Assembly: GCF_016427605.1 (NCBI RefSeq)
Contig: NZ_JAELXQ010000020.1
Span: 1 to 64,000, forward strand
DNA length: 64,000 nt
Source: Ochrobactrum sp. Q0168
Lineage (GTDB): Bacteria; Pseudomonadota; Alphaproteobacteria; Rhizobiales; Rhizobiaceae
Reading direction: 5' to 3'
The notes under the pieces were generated by a model. That model saw nothing but the letters and a program-made list of their open reading frames with translations, was not told the origin of the DNA and did no database searches. Below, in pieces: positions 1 through 8,442 of the stretch (positions are counted from its first letter, which is position 1; each line of letters begins with the position of its first letter). A program made the position numbers and the translations under genes.

Positions 1-330
1 CCTCCCCCCCTCTCTCATTTAGAAGAGGCATCGGGAGATTACTGTCTTGCTTTGCCTCGTTCAGAATTATGAGTGCTTGAGGTTTTTTCGCGCGAGCTGA
101 TGAATAGCTTGTTCTGCAGGGAAGCTCGGGCTTCTTTGGAAATTGGCCTCAAATCGATGACGCGCTCGTACTACCTAGTTAAGCAGCTGTAACACCAGTT
201 TGGTTAGCCGAATGAGGTTAGATGGATACTCGGTGGGTTGATGGGCGCCAGAAGATCGGCCGTAGTTGCACGCAGGATATCGAGCATGTCTCGATCGTGA
301 AGTTTTTCAGGGTGCCGATTTTGCAATCGG

Positions 331-1015
331 GTACTGTTTCTGGAACACCTGGCTCATAAAGGTGTCGACATCTTCGATAAGGACACGGTCCGTGTAGTCG
401 CAGAAGCGGGTATCTGGGGTTCAATTCGCTATCATGACCTGTTGGGCAATGCCGTTATTGTCTGTGATGATGCCGGACAATTCCGTATCGGTGATCATGC
501 CTTGTGCTAGGTGCATGCGGAGCGGTTGTCGCAAAAGCTGATACCTGCAACCTCTCGGTAGGTGCGCGTAGTGGAAACCATACGCGATCTCATCTGGAGT
601 TTTTATAAAGCGCTGAAAGGGTTCAAACAGAAGCCCGTAATCGGGATGATCGCAGCCTTAGGAAACGGTTTGAGCGCATCTTCTCGATCCGCACCGGCTA
701 TGTCGATCTCGACCAGCTGCTAGCCCGCTTGCTGCGCCGCAAGGAAAAACGGCTCAAGGTTCTTGAACGACCCGAAATCCCGTTGCGCACCAATGCGTCC
801 GAGAACGATCTGCGCAGTTGCGTCATCAAACGCAAAATCTCCGGCGGCACCATGAGCCGGGATGGGCGTGTCGCCAGCGATACCATGCTCGGCCTCATGA
901 AGACCTGCAAAAAGCTTGGTCTGTCCTTCTGGCACCACCTCGGCAACCGGCTTGGCATTCCCAATCAACAGCCAACCACCCCGGAACTTGCAAGCTCATC
1001 ATCGCAAAAGCCTGA
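331..1015 (+). pseudogene. IS66-like transposase relic
   Basis: Separate reading-frame pieces, in order, resemble the C-terminal half of an IS66-like transposase. Around 340-545 there is a stretch with NAVIVCDDAGQF and VHAERL, interrupted by an in-frame TAG where a Trp is expected before VHAERL. Around 560-640 a piece reads ETIRDLIWSFYKALKGF. From about 680 the end contains PEIPLRTNASENDLR, KRKISGGTMS and LGLMKTCKKLGLSFW. At least two frame changes and stops separate them, so no functional transposase can be made. No intact N-terminal half and no terminal inverted repeats were recognised. It shows an old insertion at this locus. The exact IS family is judged from memory of motifs only. Confidence 0.6.
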
Positions 1016-1021
1016 TCACGC

Positions 1022-1363
1022 TTACTTGCGACCGCCAGGCTTTGAGAATGGGACCATCTGCCCTGCTTTTGCCGGCACCTCATCCATAATATGATAACCT
1101 GTCAGTGTCAGTAACGACGGCGAAACGTTCCACTGTTTGTCATCATCCGTGCGTACCGTCACCGTCTTGCAATTGCAGCGGATAACAAAACCCCGACCCA
1201 TGGCTCCGTCCGGCCCTTCAAACGTCACGCCGCCACCGATCTTGATATCCTGTAAGGCAGCAGTTGTCTTCTGCTAATGCTAAAACTGCAGGCGTTCCAC
1301 GATCCGCCGGTTCAACGCCGTCAGCATTGATTCATCCAGACTATCAATATCGATCTCAGTCAT
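1022..1363 (-). pseudogene. Small conserved-looking gene interrupted by two amber codons
   Basis: Read on the minus strand from an ATG at 1363 with a good ribosome site (GAGGAGG), the frame begins MTEIDIDSLDESM. It runs about 28 codons, hits TAG-CAT-TAG, then stays open to the stop at 1022, giving 113 codons in all. The downstream part contains VTFEGPDGAMGRGFVIR and KTVTVRTDD..WNVSPSLL, which looks like a small beta-barrel domain, but I do not recognise the family. Start, ribosome site and frame are intact on both sides of the stops, so this looks like a recently inactivated gene. It lies tail-to-tail with the transposase relic. A shorter protein from an internal start near 1228 is possible but has no clear ribosome site. 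Confidence 0.5.
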
Positions 1364-2104
1364 TCGCGCCTCCTCATTATGCCAATGGAAGCGGTCTGCT
1401 GTCATCGATCAGATTAGGATAAATTCCCATCAGGCGTACAATTGTCCGGTAAAATGGAACAGCCACCAAATCTGCCCCGCTTACCCGGTTTACCTATTTT
1501 TGAGCAGTCAAGATCATCCCGCTAAAGCTTTGGAAATATGAATAAAAATTTATCAAACAAAAGTCAATTCGAGCTTAAGTTTCGCTCGAGCGATTGTTTG
1601 CGTTTCATTTTTTAGGGAAGATTTTCGGTTCGAATCCGTCGCGTGCAGCTGCGATATTGAATAGAAGGTACCATACCTGATTGACACCGAAAAATCTAGA
1701 GCTGTGCTCGCTCGAGGCACTGCAAAGTGCGTTTTCGTAGCTCATAAACTGGGGCATGATGATCCCTTCGAATGGACGGCGTGAGAGAATTCTCATGGCT
1801 CTTTCAGGAACGGTGTTCAGTGCGGAACTTACGCTTTTGGGGAGGTGAGCTGCTTACCGGCCAATTATCACTCAAAGTTCGATCTCCAATATGAATCTCT
1901 GCGTTAGTTAAACGTCGTCGTTCGATACCCAAAATGAGGTAATATTCATCCCTTAACCGTCGATTAGCTTAGGCCACCTTGTATATTAGGCATGTTCCTC
2001 TGACGGTACGCATAATCTACCCCAGTAATAAACAGAACGAAGTTCGCGATCCGCAGTTTTCCTGTTTCAGGCTAGTTGCGGTCTCAAACCTCAAATTTGA
2101 GTGA
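1364..2104. other. Intergenic or decayed DNA, no gene supported
   Basis: About 740 bases, AT-rich in part (1500-1600), with only short open frames lacking ribosome sites or recognisable motifs. It lies between the relic genes and the autotransporter and probably holds the autotransporter promoter. A tRNA T-arm-like string near 1625-1640 is isolated and forms only three stem pairs. Confidence 0.4.
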
Positions 2105-5100
2105 TTGGCTGTCTTTCGTTTCGCGGACTGGTTTTTTGGGGGAAGTGTGTTGATAGCGTATTTCGTCAGGTGGGATGGAACACGAGCGGCTCCCAATAGG
2201 GGCGAACGAGAACTGTTTGTTGGGGCCGCCGCTACACCCCAGAAGATCGGTCCGGCATCGGCCATACACCGCGACATAATCAAGGTAGTATCGTCGGTTG
2301 TCGCTAGTCTCGTCATCATTGCGCCGGCACAAGCTCAGACCACGTGCACAGCATCGCCATGTACGGGCTCTACCATAATTGACGCCAACTCCGCTGACTA
2401 TTTTCCCGACATATCAGGTCCCACGTGGTTATTTCATGACACGAGCTTGCTCAACGCGACGGCAACCAACGCAATCAGCGGCGGCACGCAGGCTTTCTAT
2501 GATTCGAGCGCGCTGAATGTCACTGCGATGAATGGCGTTAGCGGTGGTTCTCAGTACTTTAACGGCAGCAGCAGCCTCAATGCTTCGGAGATATTTTCAA
2601 TCAGTGGAGGCGGACAGAGCTTCTACGATGCCAGCGCTCTGAATGCATCGGCATCCAATGCCGTTAGTAATGGCTTTCAGTATTTCAATGCCAGTAGCAG
2701 GCTGGACGTTATAGCAGCAGGAGCTCTCAGCGGGGGCCAGCAGGTTTTTTACGATACCAGCACATTGAACGCATCGGCAGCGGATGCCATCGTTGGCGGC
2801 TCGCAGTTTTTCAATGGTAGCAGTCGCCTGAATGCGACCGCATCAAGCGCAGTCAACGGCGGAACGCAGAGTTTTTACGTTAACAGCGTCATGGCGTTGA
2901 CAGCTGCCAATGCGCTGAGTGGTGGTGAGCAATATTTTAATGGCAACAGTGCATTGAATGTTAGCGTTGGTGGTGCGGTGGGTGGCGGCGCGCAATATTT
3001 CTACAATCTCAGCGCCTTGAATGCGTCGGCGGCCAATGCTGTCAATGGTGGCGCTCGGGATTTTCACGATAGCAGCGTTTTCAACGTTTCCGCCACCAGC
3101 GGTCTGAGTGGTGGCGCTCAGACCTTTTATGGCAATAGCACGCTTAATGTTCTCGCCACTAACGCAGTGACGTCAGGTGTTGGCGTGAATTTCGACAATC
3201 TGCCGGGTGGCGTTGGGGGAACCATCAAACTCAATGGGTTTAGTACAACCGTCGGAGCTATCAACAGTATTGGCCCAGGCGCTGGTCTCATTGAAAATGG
3301 CGCGGCGACAAGCAGCGTCTTGACCATTGACGGGTCGTCTGTAGGCCCTTCGCTATTCTCCGGCGTGATCCAGGATGGCGGTAGCGGTCGGTTGGCTCTG
3401 GAGCTCAATAGCGGTACGCTAACGTTGAGCGGGCCAAACAGTTTCACCGGCGGCACCACGATAACTGGCGGTGTGTTGCAAGTGTCGAGCGATGTTAATC
3501 TCGGCGATCCATCAGGCGGTCTGATACTCAATGACGGGACATTGGCAACGACAGCAAGTTTTCAAACCGCCCGATCAATTACGTTGGCGCAGGCAGGGAT
3601 ATTCGATGTTGCGGATAATACCGACCTTATATTGAACGGCGCGCTCTCGGGGCCGGGTGATCTTGTGAAGACGGGTACTGGTGTTCTGCAACTTACAAAC
3701 ACTGGCAATCGCTATAGCGACACGATCGTTGGGTCAGGTCGTCTCGTGGGCAATTCGGAGACCATCAAAGGCAATATTGCAAATGCTGGTATCGTCGTTT
3801 TCGCGCAGGCGGCGGATGGCAATTTTGCCGGCGACATAGCGGGCGCAGGCGGGGTTGCCGGAACGATGATCAAGGAAGGATCTGGCAGTCTTATGTTGAG
3901 TGGCACGTCAGGTCTCAATTGGATCGTACAGCATGGCAATCTGACTTCCAGCGCGGAACGTTTTTCCGGAGATGTTTCGATTGCAGCCCCTGCCGCTGTT
4001 ACATTTGATCAGGTGACCAGCGCGCAGTTTACCGGCCTGTTGACGGGGGAGGGGACTTTCATCAAAGCGGGTTTGGGAACGCTCGCTTACAACGGCAAAA
4101 GCCCCGCATTTACAGGAACGACAGCCGTATCCGCAGGTGGCTTGATCGTCGGGTCGGATGATAGCCACAGCAATGCGGTTTTGGGCGGCTCCTTTATCAT
4201 TGCAGACGGTGGCTTGATTGGCGGTCATGGTACCATCGGTTCCGGCAGTGGTTCGATGGTCGACGTTCTGACTGGCGCAACGCTTTCGTCGGGGAATTCG
4301 ATTGGCACATTGACAATCAATGGTGACCTGACACTCGAACGTGGATCGACTTACGCCGTTGATATCGCGGACGCTGGTTTGAGCGATCTGACGCGGGTTT
4401 CCGGTAAAACCACGATTTCGGGCGGAAATATCGACGTGACCGCTCTCGATCCCGCGACCAGCTATCAGAACGGTCAAACCTATACGATCCTCACATCGGA
4501 TGGTGGAATAAACGGGGCTTTTCAGGATACAGTCTCGAAGTCTGCCTTTATTACTGCGAACGAGACCTATGATCTCAACAGCGTGCATTTGACAATTGCT
4601 GTCAAAAATGTCGGCCAGACAGGTGGGGGAGGTGTTGGCCCAATTTCGGGCCCACCGCCGCCAGCGCTCTTCGAAACTGTTTCCGAAACGAGGAACCAGA
4701 CGGCGACAGCAAAGGCGCTGGATACGCTTCAGCAGTCCGGGCCGCCTCTCGAACTTTACAACAGGTTGCTGATGCTCAGCGCGGTTGAGGCAAGGGGTGC
4801 CTTTAACCTTCTGTCCGGTGAAGCCTATGCTTCAACGAAAGCAGCGCTTATCGAAGGAGGTGCCGTCATTCGCGACGCCATGAACAATCGCTTGCGCTCA
4901 ACCGAGAGCTTCGTGCTGCCATCGTCTGCAACTCTTCTTTCCTATGGTCCTGAGAATGACCAAATTGCCGACACACCCGGTGCCTTCGCGGCCACGACAT
5001 CCACGTCTCGCGAGCAAAATTATAATGCCTGGATTCAGGGCTATGGTAACTGGGCTTCAATCGACGGCAGTGGAAACACAGCGCGGCTCGACTACAATAC

Positions 5101-5857
5101 CGGTGGCTTCGTTGTGGGAGTAGACGGTACAGTCTTCGACAATTGGCGTCTTGGATTGCTGGCGGGCTATAGCCGGACAACATTCGATGTGGATGGGCGC
5201 GCATCTTCCGGGCAAAGCGACAATTATACATTGGGCGCCTATGCCGGTTCGTCCTGGAAACTGAACAATGGCAATGCTATCGCCTTCCGCACCGGGCTTG
5301 CCTATACGTGGCATGAAATCGAGCTTGATCGATCCGTCACTTTTCCGGGCTTTTCCGATAGTCTAAACAGCGACTATCATGCCAGCACGTTTCAGGCTTT
5401 TGGCGAACTTGCCTATCAATGGGGCAGGGAAGATGCTCCATTGGAAGCGTTTGCCAATCTCGCTTATGTCCATCACCATACAGATGGCTTCAATGAAACG
5501 GGAAGAACGGCGGTGCGGCTCAACTTCGACAGCGATACGATGGACACGGCTTTCACAACCATCGGCTTGCGGGCTTCACGCCATTTCCTGCTGGGAAATA
5601 TATCGGCCAATGCGTACGGGTCTATTGGCTGGCGCCATGCTTATGGCGATATCGAAACAAGCTCGACGAATAGTTTCATAGGTTCATCCGCATTCACGGT
5701 TTACGGAGCGCCTATCGCGAAGGATGCAGCGCTCATCGAGGCTGGTCTGAACTTCGATCTTTCTCGAAGCGCCACGCTCGGCGTCAATTATACTGGCCAG
5801 ATTGGTTCTCACGCCTATCAGCAGGGCGTAAATGCCGTGCTCAGGGTGAGGTTTTGA
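2105..5857 (+). CDS. Autotransporter (type Va secretion) with repeat-rich passenger
   Basis: Encodes up to 1250 residues. The secretion signal lies near residues 59-77 and ends APAQA before Q78. The passenger holds about twelve 21-residue repeats (residues ~115-366), then glycine-rich beta-helix segments including a passenger-associated repeat (LSGPNSFTGGTTI). The C-terminal beta-barrel covers residues ~973-1250 and ends in Phe, as expected for BAM insertion. The product should be a surface-exposed or released adhesin-like protein. The start is uncertain: the frame opens at a TTG with no good ribosome site, and no ATG lies directly before the signal, so a later GTG/TTG or an altered 5' end is possible. 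Its last 17 bases overlap the convergent histidine kinase gene. Brucella and Ochrobactrum encode several such autotransporters in adhesion roles; the ligand here is unknown. Confidence 0.85.
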   Translation: MAVFRFADWFFGGSVLIAYFVRWDGTRAAPNRGERELFVGAAATPQKIGPASAIHRDIIKVVSSVVASLVIIAPAQAQTTCTASPCTGSTIIDANSADYFPDISGPTWLFHDTSLLNATATNAISGGTQAFYDSSALNVTAMNGVSGGSQYFNGSSSLNASEIFSISGGGQSFYDASALNASASNAVSNGFQYFNASSRLDVIAAGALSGGQQVFYDTSTLNASAADAIVGGSQFFNGSSRLNATASSAVNGGTQSFYVNSVMALTAANALSGGEQYFNGNSALNVSVGGAVGGGAQYFYNLSALNASAANAVNGGARDFHDSSVFNVSATSGLSGGAQTFYGNSTLNVLATNAVTSGVGVNFDNLPGGVGGTIKLNGFSTTVGAINSIGPGAGLIENGAATSSVLTIDGSSVGPSLFSGVIQDGGSGRLALELNSGTLTLSGPNSFTGGTTITGGVLQVSSDVNLGDPSGGLILNDGTLATTASFQTARSITLAQAGIFDVADNTDLILNGALSGPGDLVKTGTGVLQLTNTGNRYSDTIVGSGRLVGNSETIKGNIANAGIVVFAQAADGNFAGDIAGAGGVAGTMIKEGSGSLMLSGTSGLNWIVQHGNLTSSAERFSGDVSIAAPAAVTFDQVTSAQFTGLLTGEGTFIKAGLGTLAYNGKSPAFTGTTAVSAGGLIVGSDDSHSNAVLGGSFIIADGGLIGGHGTIGSGSGSMVDVLTGATLSSGNSIGTLTINGDLTLERGSTYAVDIADAGLSDLTRVSGKTTISGGNIDVTALDPATSYQNGQTYTILTSDGGINGAFQDTVSKSAFITANETYDLNSVHLTIAVKNVGQTGGGGVGPISGPPPPALFETVSETRNQTATAKALDTLQQSGPPLELYNRLLMLSAVEARGAFNLLSGEAYASTKAALIEGGAVIRDAMNNRLRSTESFVLPSSATLLSYGPENDQIADTPGAFAATTSTSREQNYNAWIQGYGNWASIDGSGNTARLDYNTGGFVVGVDGTVFDNWRLGLLAGYSRTTFDVDGRASSGQSDNYTLGAYAGSSWKLNNGNAIAFRTGLAYTWHEIELDRSVTFPGFSDSLNSDYHASTFQAFGELAYQWGREDAPLEAFANLAYVHHHTDGFNETGRTAVRLNFDSDTMDTAFTTIGLRASRHFLLGNISANAYGSIGWRHAYGDIETSSTNSFIGSSAFTVYGAPIAKDAALIEAGLNFDLSRSATLGVNYTGQIGSHAYQQGVNAVLRVRF
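2447..3202 (+). repeat. Tandem 63-bp (21-residue) passenger repeats
   Basis: About twelve in-frame units start every 63 bases (2447, 2510, 2573 and so on). The protein consensus is ALNASASNAVSGGSQYFNGSS. The first nine units alternate between endings of type FYDSS and FNGSS, giving a 126-bp higher-order period; the last three break the pattern. The DNA is diverged between units, so the array is old or under protein-level selection. One 21-residue unit would suit one turn of a beta-helix. Confidence 0.85.
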
Positions 5858-7604
5858 CCGGGGCGGAAATCGCGGCGGCAATGGCTTTGCGCAGTTCATC
5901 GACATCGATGGGCTTATGCAGCATGAGTGCCCCGCTGGCATTGACCTCCCTCAATCGCGCGGGAGAGGTATCTCCGGTGACGATAATTGCTGGCAGAGGT
6001 CGCCCGACCACCGAACGCAGAGTTTGAATGGCGTCGAGCCCTGTAACGCCACCGCCCAGCCGATAGTCGGCAATGATCAAATCGACCGGCGCGTCGCCAC
6101 TCTCAAGGGCCGCCGCGTAGGATGCCTGAGCCTCTTCGGCTGAGCGCCCCGGATAAATCCGGTGTCCATCAAGCTGAAGCAGTTGCTCCATGGCGTCGAT
6201 AACATCTTTCTCGTCATCAATGACGATGATACCAGGAGATGTTTCCGCCTCGAGCGGTACATGCATGCGCGGGATTTCAAGGCCCTTGTCGCGGGTTCTG
6301 GGAACCGTGAGCGAGAACATCGAGCCTTTGCCGGGATTGGACACAAGTTTCAACGGATGCCCAAGAAGCATGGCTGTGCGCCGGACGATGGCGAGCCCCA
6401 GTCCCAGTCCTTGCGACCGGTCGCGCGCCGGATTCTGCAGCTGGACAAACTCTTCGAAAATCTTTGCTTGTTGATCGGCTGGAATACCGGGGCCCGTATC
6501 GAAGACCTGAATTTCGACTGCATCGCCGCGTCTGCGGCAGCCAAGGAGGATGCGCCCCGCCTTCGTATATCGAAAGGCATTGGTCAGAAGATTGTTCAGA
6601 ATGCGTTTGAGCATCATCGGATCGCTATCGACATAAAGATCGCTTTCGACGACATGCCATTGAAGTCCGCGTTGCTCTGCGTCAAGTGCGAATTCGTCAT
6701 GCAGATCGTGGAGTAATACCGACAAAGCCACGGGTTCGTTCACCACCGTTACGATACCAGCGTCGAGCCGCGAAATATCGAGCAGCTCGTTCAAAAGCCC
6801 GCTCAGATCGTGGACGACCGATTTTGCCTTTGCGGCCAGGTCGCGCGCATCGCTGGATGCAACATTGCCCCGCTGTCCGAGAATGCCAAGCGTGGATATG
6901 AGCAGGCTCAATGCATGGATTGGTTGGCGAAGATCATGGCTTGCCGCGGCCAGAAAACGTGTCTTGGCACGGTCTGCGTGCTGTGCACGGTCTGTTTCTT
7001 CTTGCAAATGCGCAACGAGGTTTTCGTTTTCCAGCCGCAGCCGAATGGTCTCATGCAGCATGCGGTAGGTGATCCGGCAATAATAGAGATTGATGGCGAC
7101 CAGTGCTGCCAGCAAAAAAAGAAAGGCACCGGAAATTTCACTTTCGGTCAGGATGCAACGCACGGCGATCGGAATGACGGTCGCGATGATCGAGCCGACG
7201 AGCGCTGGCGGAAACGCCGAAAGCGAGGGGACAGTGCCGCAGACAAGACCGGTCAGGACGATGACGGTAAAAGACAGCACGATTGGCGCTTCCGGTAGAA
7301 ATCCGGCCCAGCCCAGCCCGCCCCACAGAAGCCCGGATATCCAGGAAAAGCTCGCGGCAAGCCAGGCCCAGCGCTGAATGGATTGCGAGTCCCTCTGGCG
7401 GCTAAAGAATTGGCGCGATGCGAAGACACGGATGGTGGTCAGCAAATAAAGCGCGCCGAGCCATCCGACGAGCCAGCTCGCGGGCACGGCATTCTTCAGA
7501 ACATAGATTGCACCGAGAGAAATGACGACATTCGAGATAATGACGCCATAGGAATTTCGGTACAAAAGTTCCGTGAGAGCCTGACGTATCCGATCTTCCT
7601 GCAT
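5841..7604 (-). CDS. Membrane-bound hybrid sensor histidine kinase with C-terminal receiver domain
   Basis: Encodes 587 residues from the ATG at 7604, preceded by GGGAGG; an in-frame TTG 12 bases upstream is less likely. About six transmembrane segments (residues ~20-175) lead into a helical linker and a HisKA domain with the phosphorylated His in ASHDLRQP (H223). An HATPase domain follows (NLLTNAFRYT, DTGPGIP, GLGLGLAIVRR), then a receiver domain (VIDDE, IIADYRLGG, IIVTGD). No separate sensor domain is visible, so sensing probably occurs in the membrane or the short loops. The divergent LuxR-type regulator at 7731 is its likely partner. The 3' end overlaps the autotransporter gene by 17 bases in convergent orientation. 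Confidence 0.85.
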   Translation of the reverse strand: MQEDRIRQALTELLYRNSYGVIISNVVISLGAIYVLKNAVPASWLVGWLGALYLLTTIRVFASRQFFSRQRDSQSIQRWAWLAASFSWISGLLWGGLGWAGFLPEAPIVLSFTVIVLTGLVCGTVPSLSAFPPALVGSIIATVIPIAVRCILTESEISGAFLFLLAALVAINLYYCRITYRMLHETIRLRLENENLVAHLQEETDRAQHADRAKTRFLAAASHDLRQPIHALSLLISTLGILGQRGNVASSDARDLAAKAKSVVHDLSGLLNELLDISRLDAGIVTVVNEPVALSVLLHDLHDEFALDAEQRGLQWHVVESDLYVDSDPMMLKRILNNLLTNAFRYTKAGRILLGCRRRGDAVEIQVFDTGPGIPADQQAKIFEEFVQLQNPARDRSQGLGLGLAIVRRTAMLLGHPLKLVSNPGKGSMFSLTVPRTRDKGLEIPRMHVPLEAETSPGIIVIDDEKDVIDAMEQLLQLDGHRIYPGRSAEEAQASYAAALESGDAPVDLIIADYRLGGGVTGLDAIQTLRSVVGRPLPAIIVTGDTSPARLREVNASGALMLHKPIDVDELRKAIAAAISAPVKTSP

Positions 7605-7730
7605 CCGGCCTCCCAATATGTTGCATTGTCGTTCACTGCCCAGTGTTATACTTAAATGATTGATCGATCAGTAACTTGCCGCCAATAAGTTGTGATTTGA
7701 ACGATTTGCGCCAATTGGCGCCAAAGCAAG

Positions 7731-8405
7731 GTGAATGACAGCCGGATGACCCGTCCCCTTACCGCCATTCTTGCCGATGACCACGCGATCGTGCGTCAGG
7801 GGCTGAAGCTCCTGATTTCTGTGATGGACGACATATCCGTCGTCGCAGAAGCGAGCGATGGAACGACCGTTATGGAGCAAGTGCGCAGTGCCGGGGCCGA
7901 TCTGCTCATTCTCGATCTCGGTATGCCGGGGGTGGCCGGGATTCAATTCATCTCGGAAATAAAGACGGTTGCGCCTAAGCTGCAGATATTGATTCTGACC
8001 GCGAATGTTGAACCCAGAACAATTCGCGCTGCAATGGAAGCCGGGGCCAGCGCCTATCTGACCAAGGATGGTGATCCGGAAGAAATCGGTGCAGCCATCG
8101 ACGCCGTCAGAAATGGCAAGACCTATCTGGCGCAGTCCATCCGTTTTGCGATCACGGGGTCAATGGGCAGCAGCAGCTCTAGGCCCGCGCCAGATATAGT
8201 GTCGCCGATCCCGCTGACGCGCCGTGAACGTCAAATTCTGGCGCTGGTTGCGCAGGGGCTGACCGCGCGGGATGTGGCAACGCGACTGGGGATCAGTCCG
8301 CTCACCGCACGCAAGCATCGCGAAAACCTGATGCGCAAGCTTAACCTCCACAGCTCCGCCGAGCTGACGGCTTACGCGGTTCGTCTGGGATTGCCGACCG
8401 CATAA
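7731..8405 (+). CDS. LuxR/NarL-family response regulator
   Basis: Encodes 224 residues: an N-terminal receiver domain with acidic residues D16/D17 and phospho-acceptor D62 (LDLGMPG), and a C-terminal LuxR helix-turn-helix (PLTRRERQILALVAQGL, VATRLGISPLTARKH). The start is taken as the GTG at 7731. An ATG five codons downstream (7746) is equally plausible, and neither has a strong ribosome site. It diverges from the hybrid histidine kinase across about 126 bases, which suggests a two-component pair sharing a control region. The nearby autotransporter or AspT-type transporter may be targets, but nothing in the sequence proves it. Confidence 0.85.
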   Translation: MNDSRMTRPLTAILADDHAIVRQGLKLLISVMDDISVVAEASDGTTVMEQVRSAGADLLILDLGMPGVAGIQFISEIKTVAPKLQILILTANVEPRTIRAAMEAGASAYLTKDGDPEEIGAAIDAVRNGKTYLAQSIRFAITGSMGSSSSRPAPDIVSPIPLTRRERQILALVAQGLTARDVATRLGISPLTARKHRENLMRKLNLHSSAELTAYAVRLGLPTA

Positions 8406-8442
8406 AAAGGGCCAGCATCACCGGAAAATATGTTGAAGCTCG

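Noticed and set aside
1625-1650. String GGTTCGAATCC resembling a tRNA T-arm, possibly a tRNA 3' end or attachment site
   Set aside because: The flanking stem forms only three pairs, no acceptor or anticodon arms are found nearby, and no matching direct repeat was seen.
3908-4588. Long open frame (226 codons) on the minus strand inside the autotransporter gene
   Set aside because: It is the complement of a strongly supported coding sequence, has no ribosome site and no recognisable domains.
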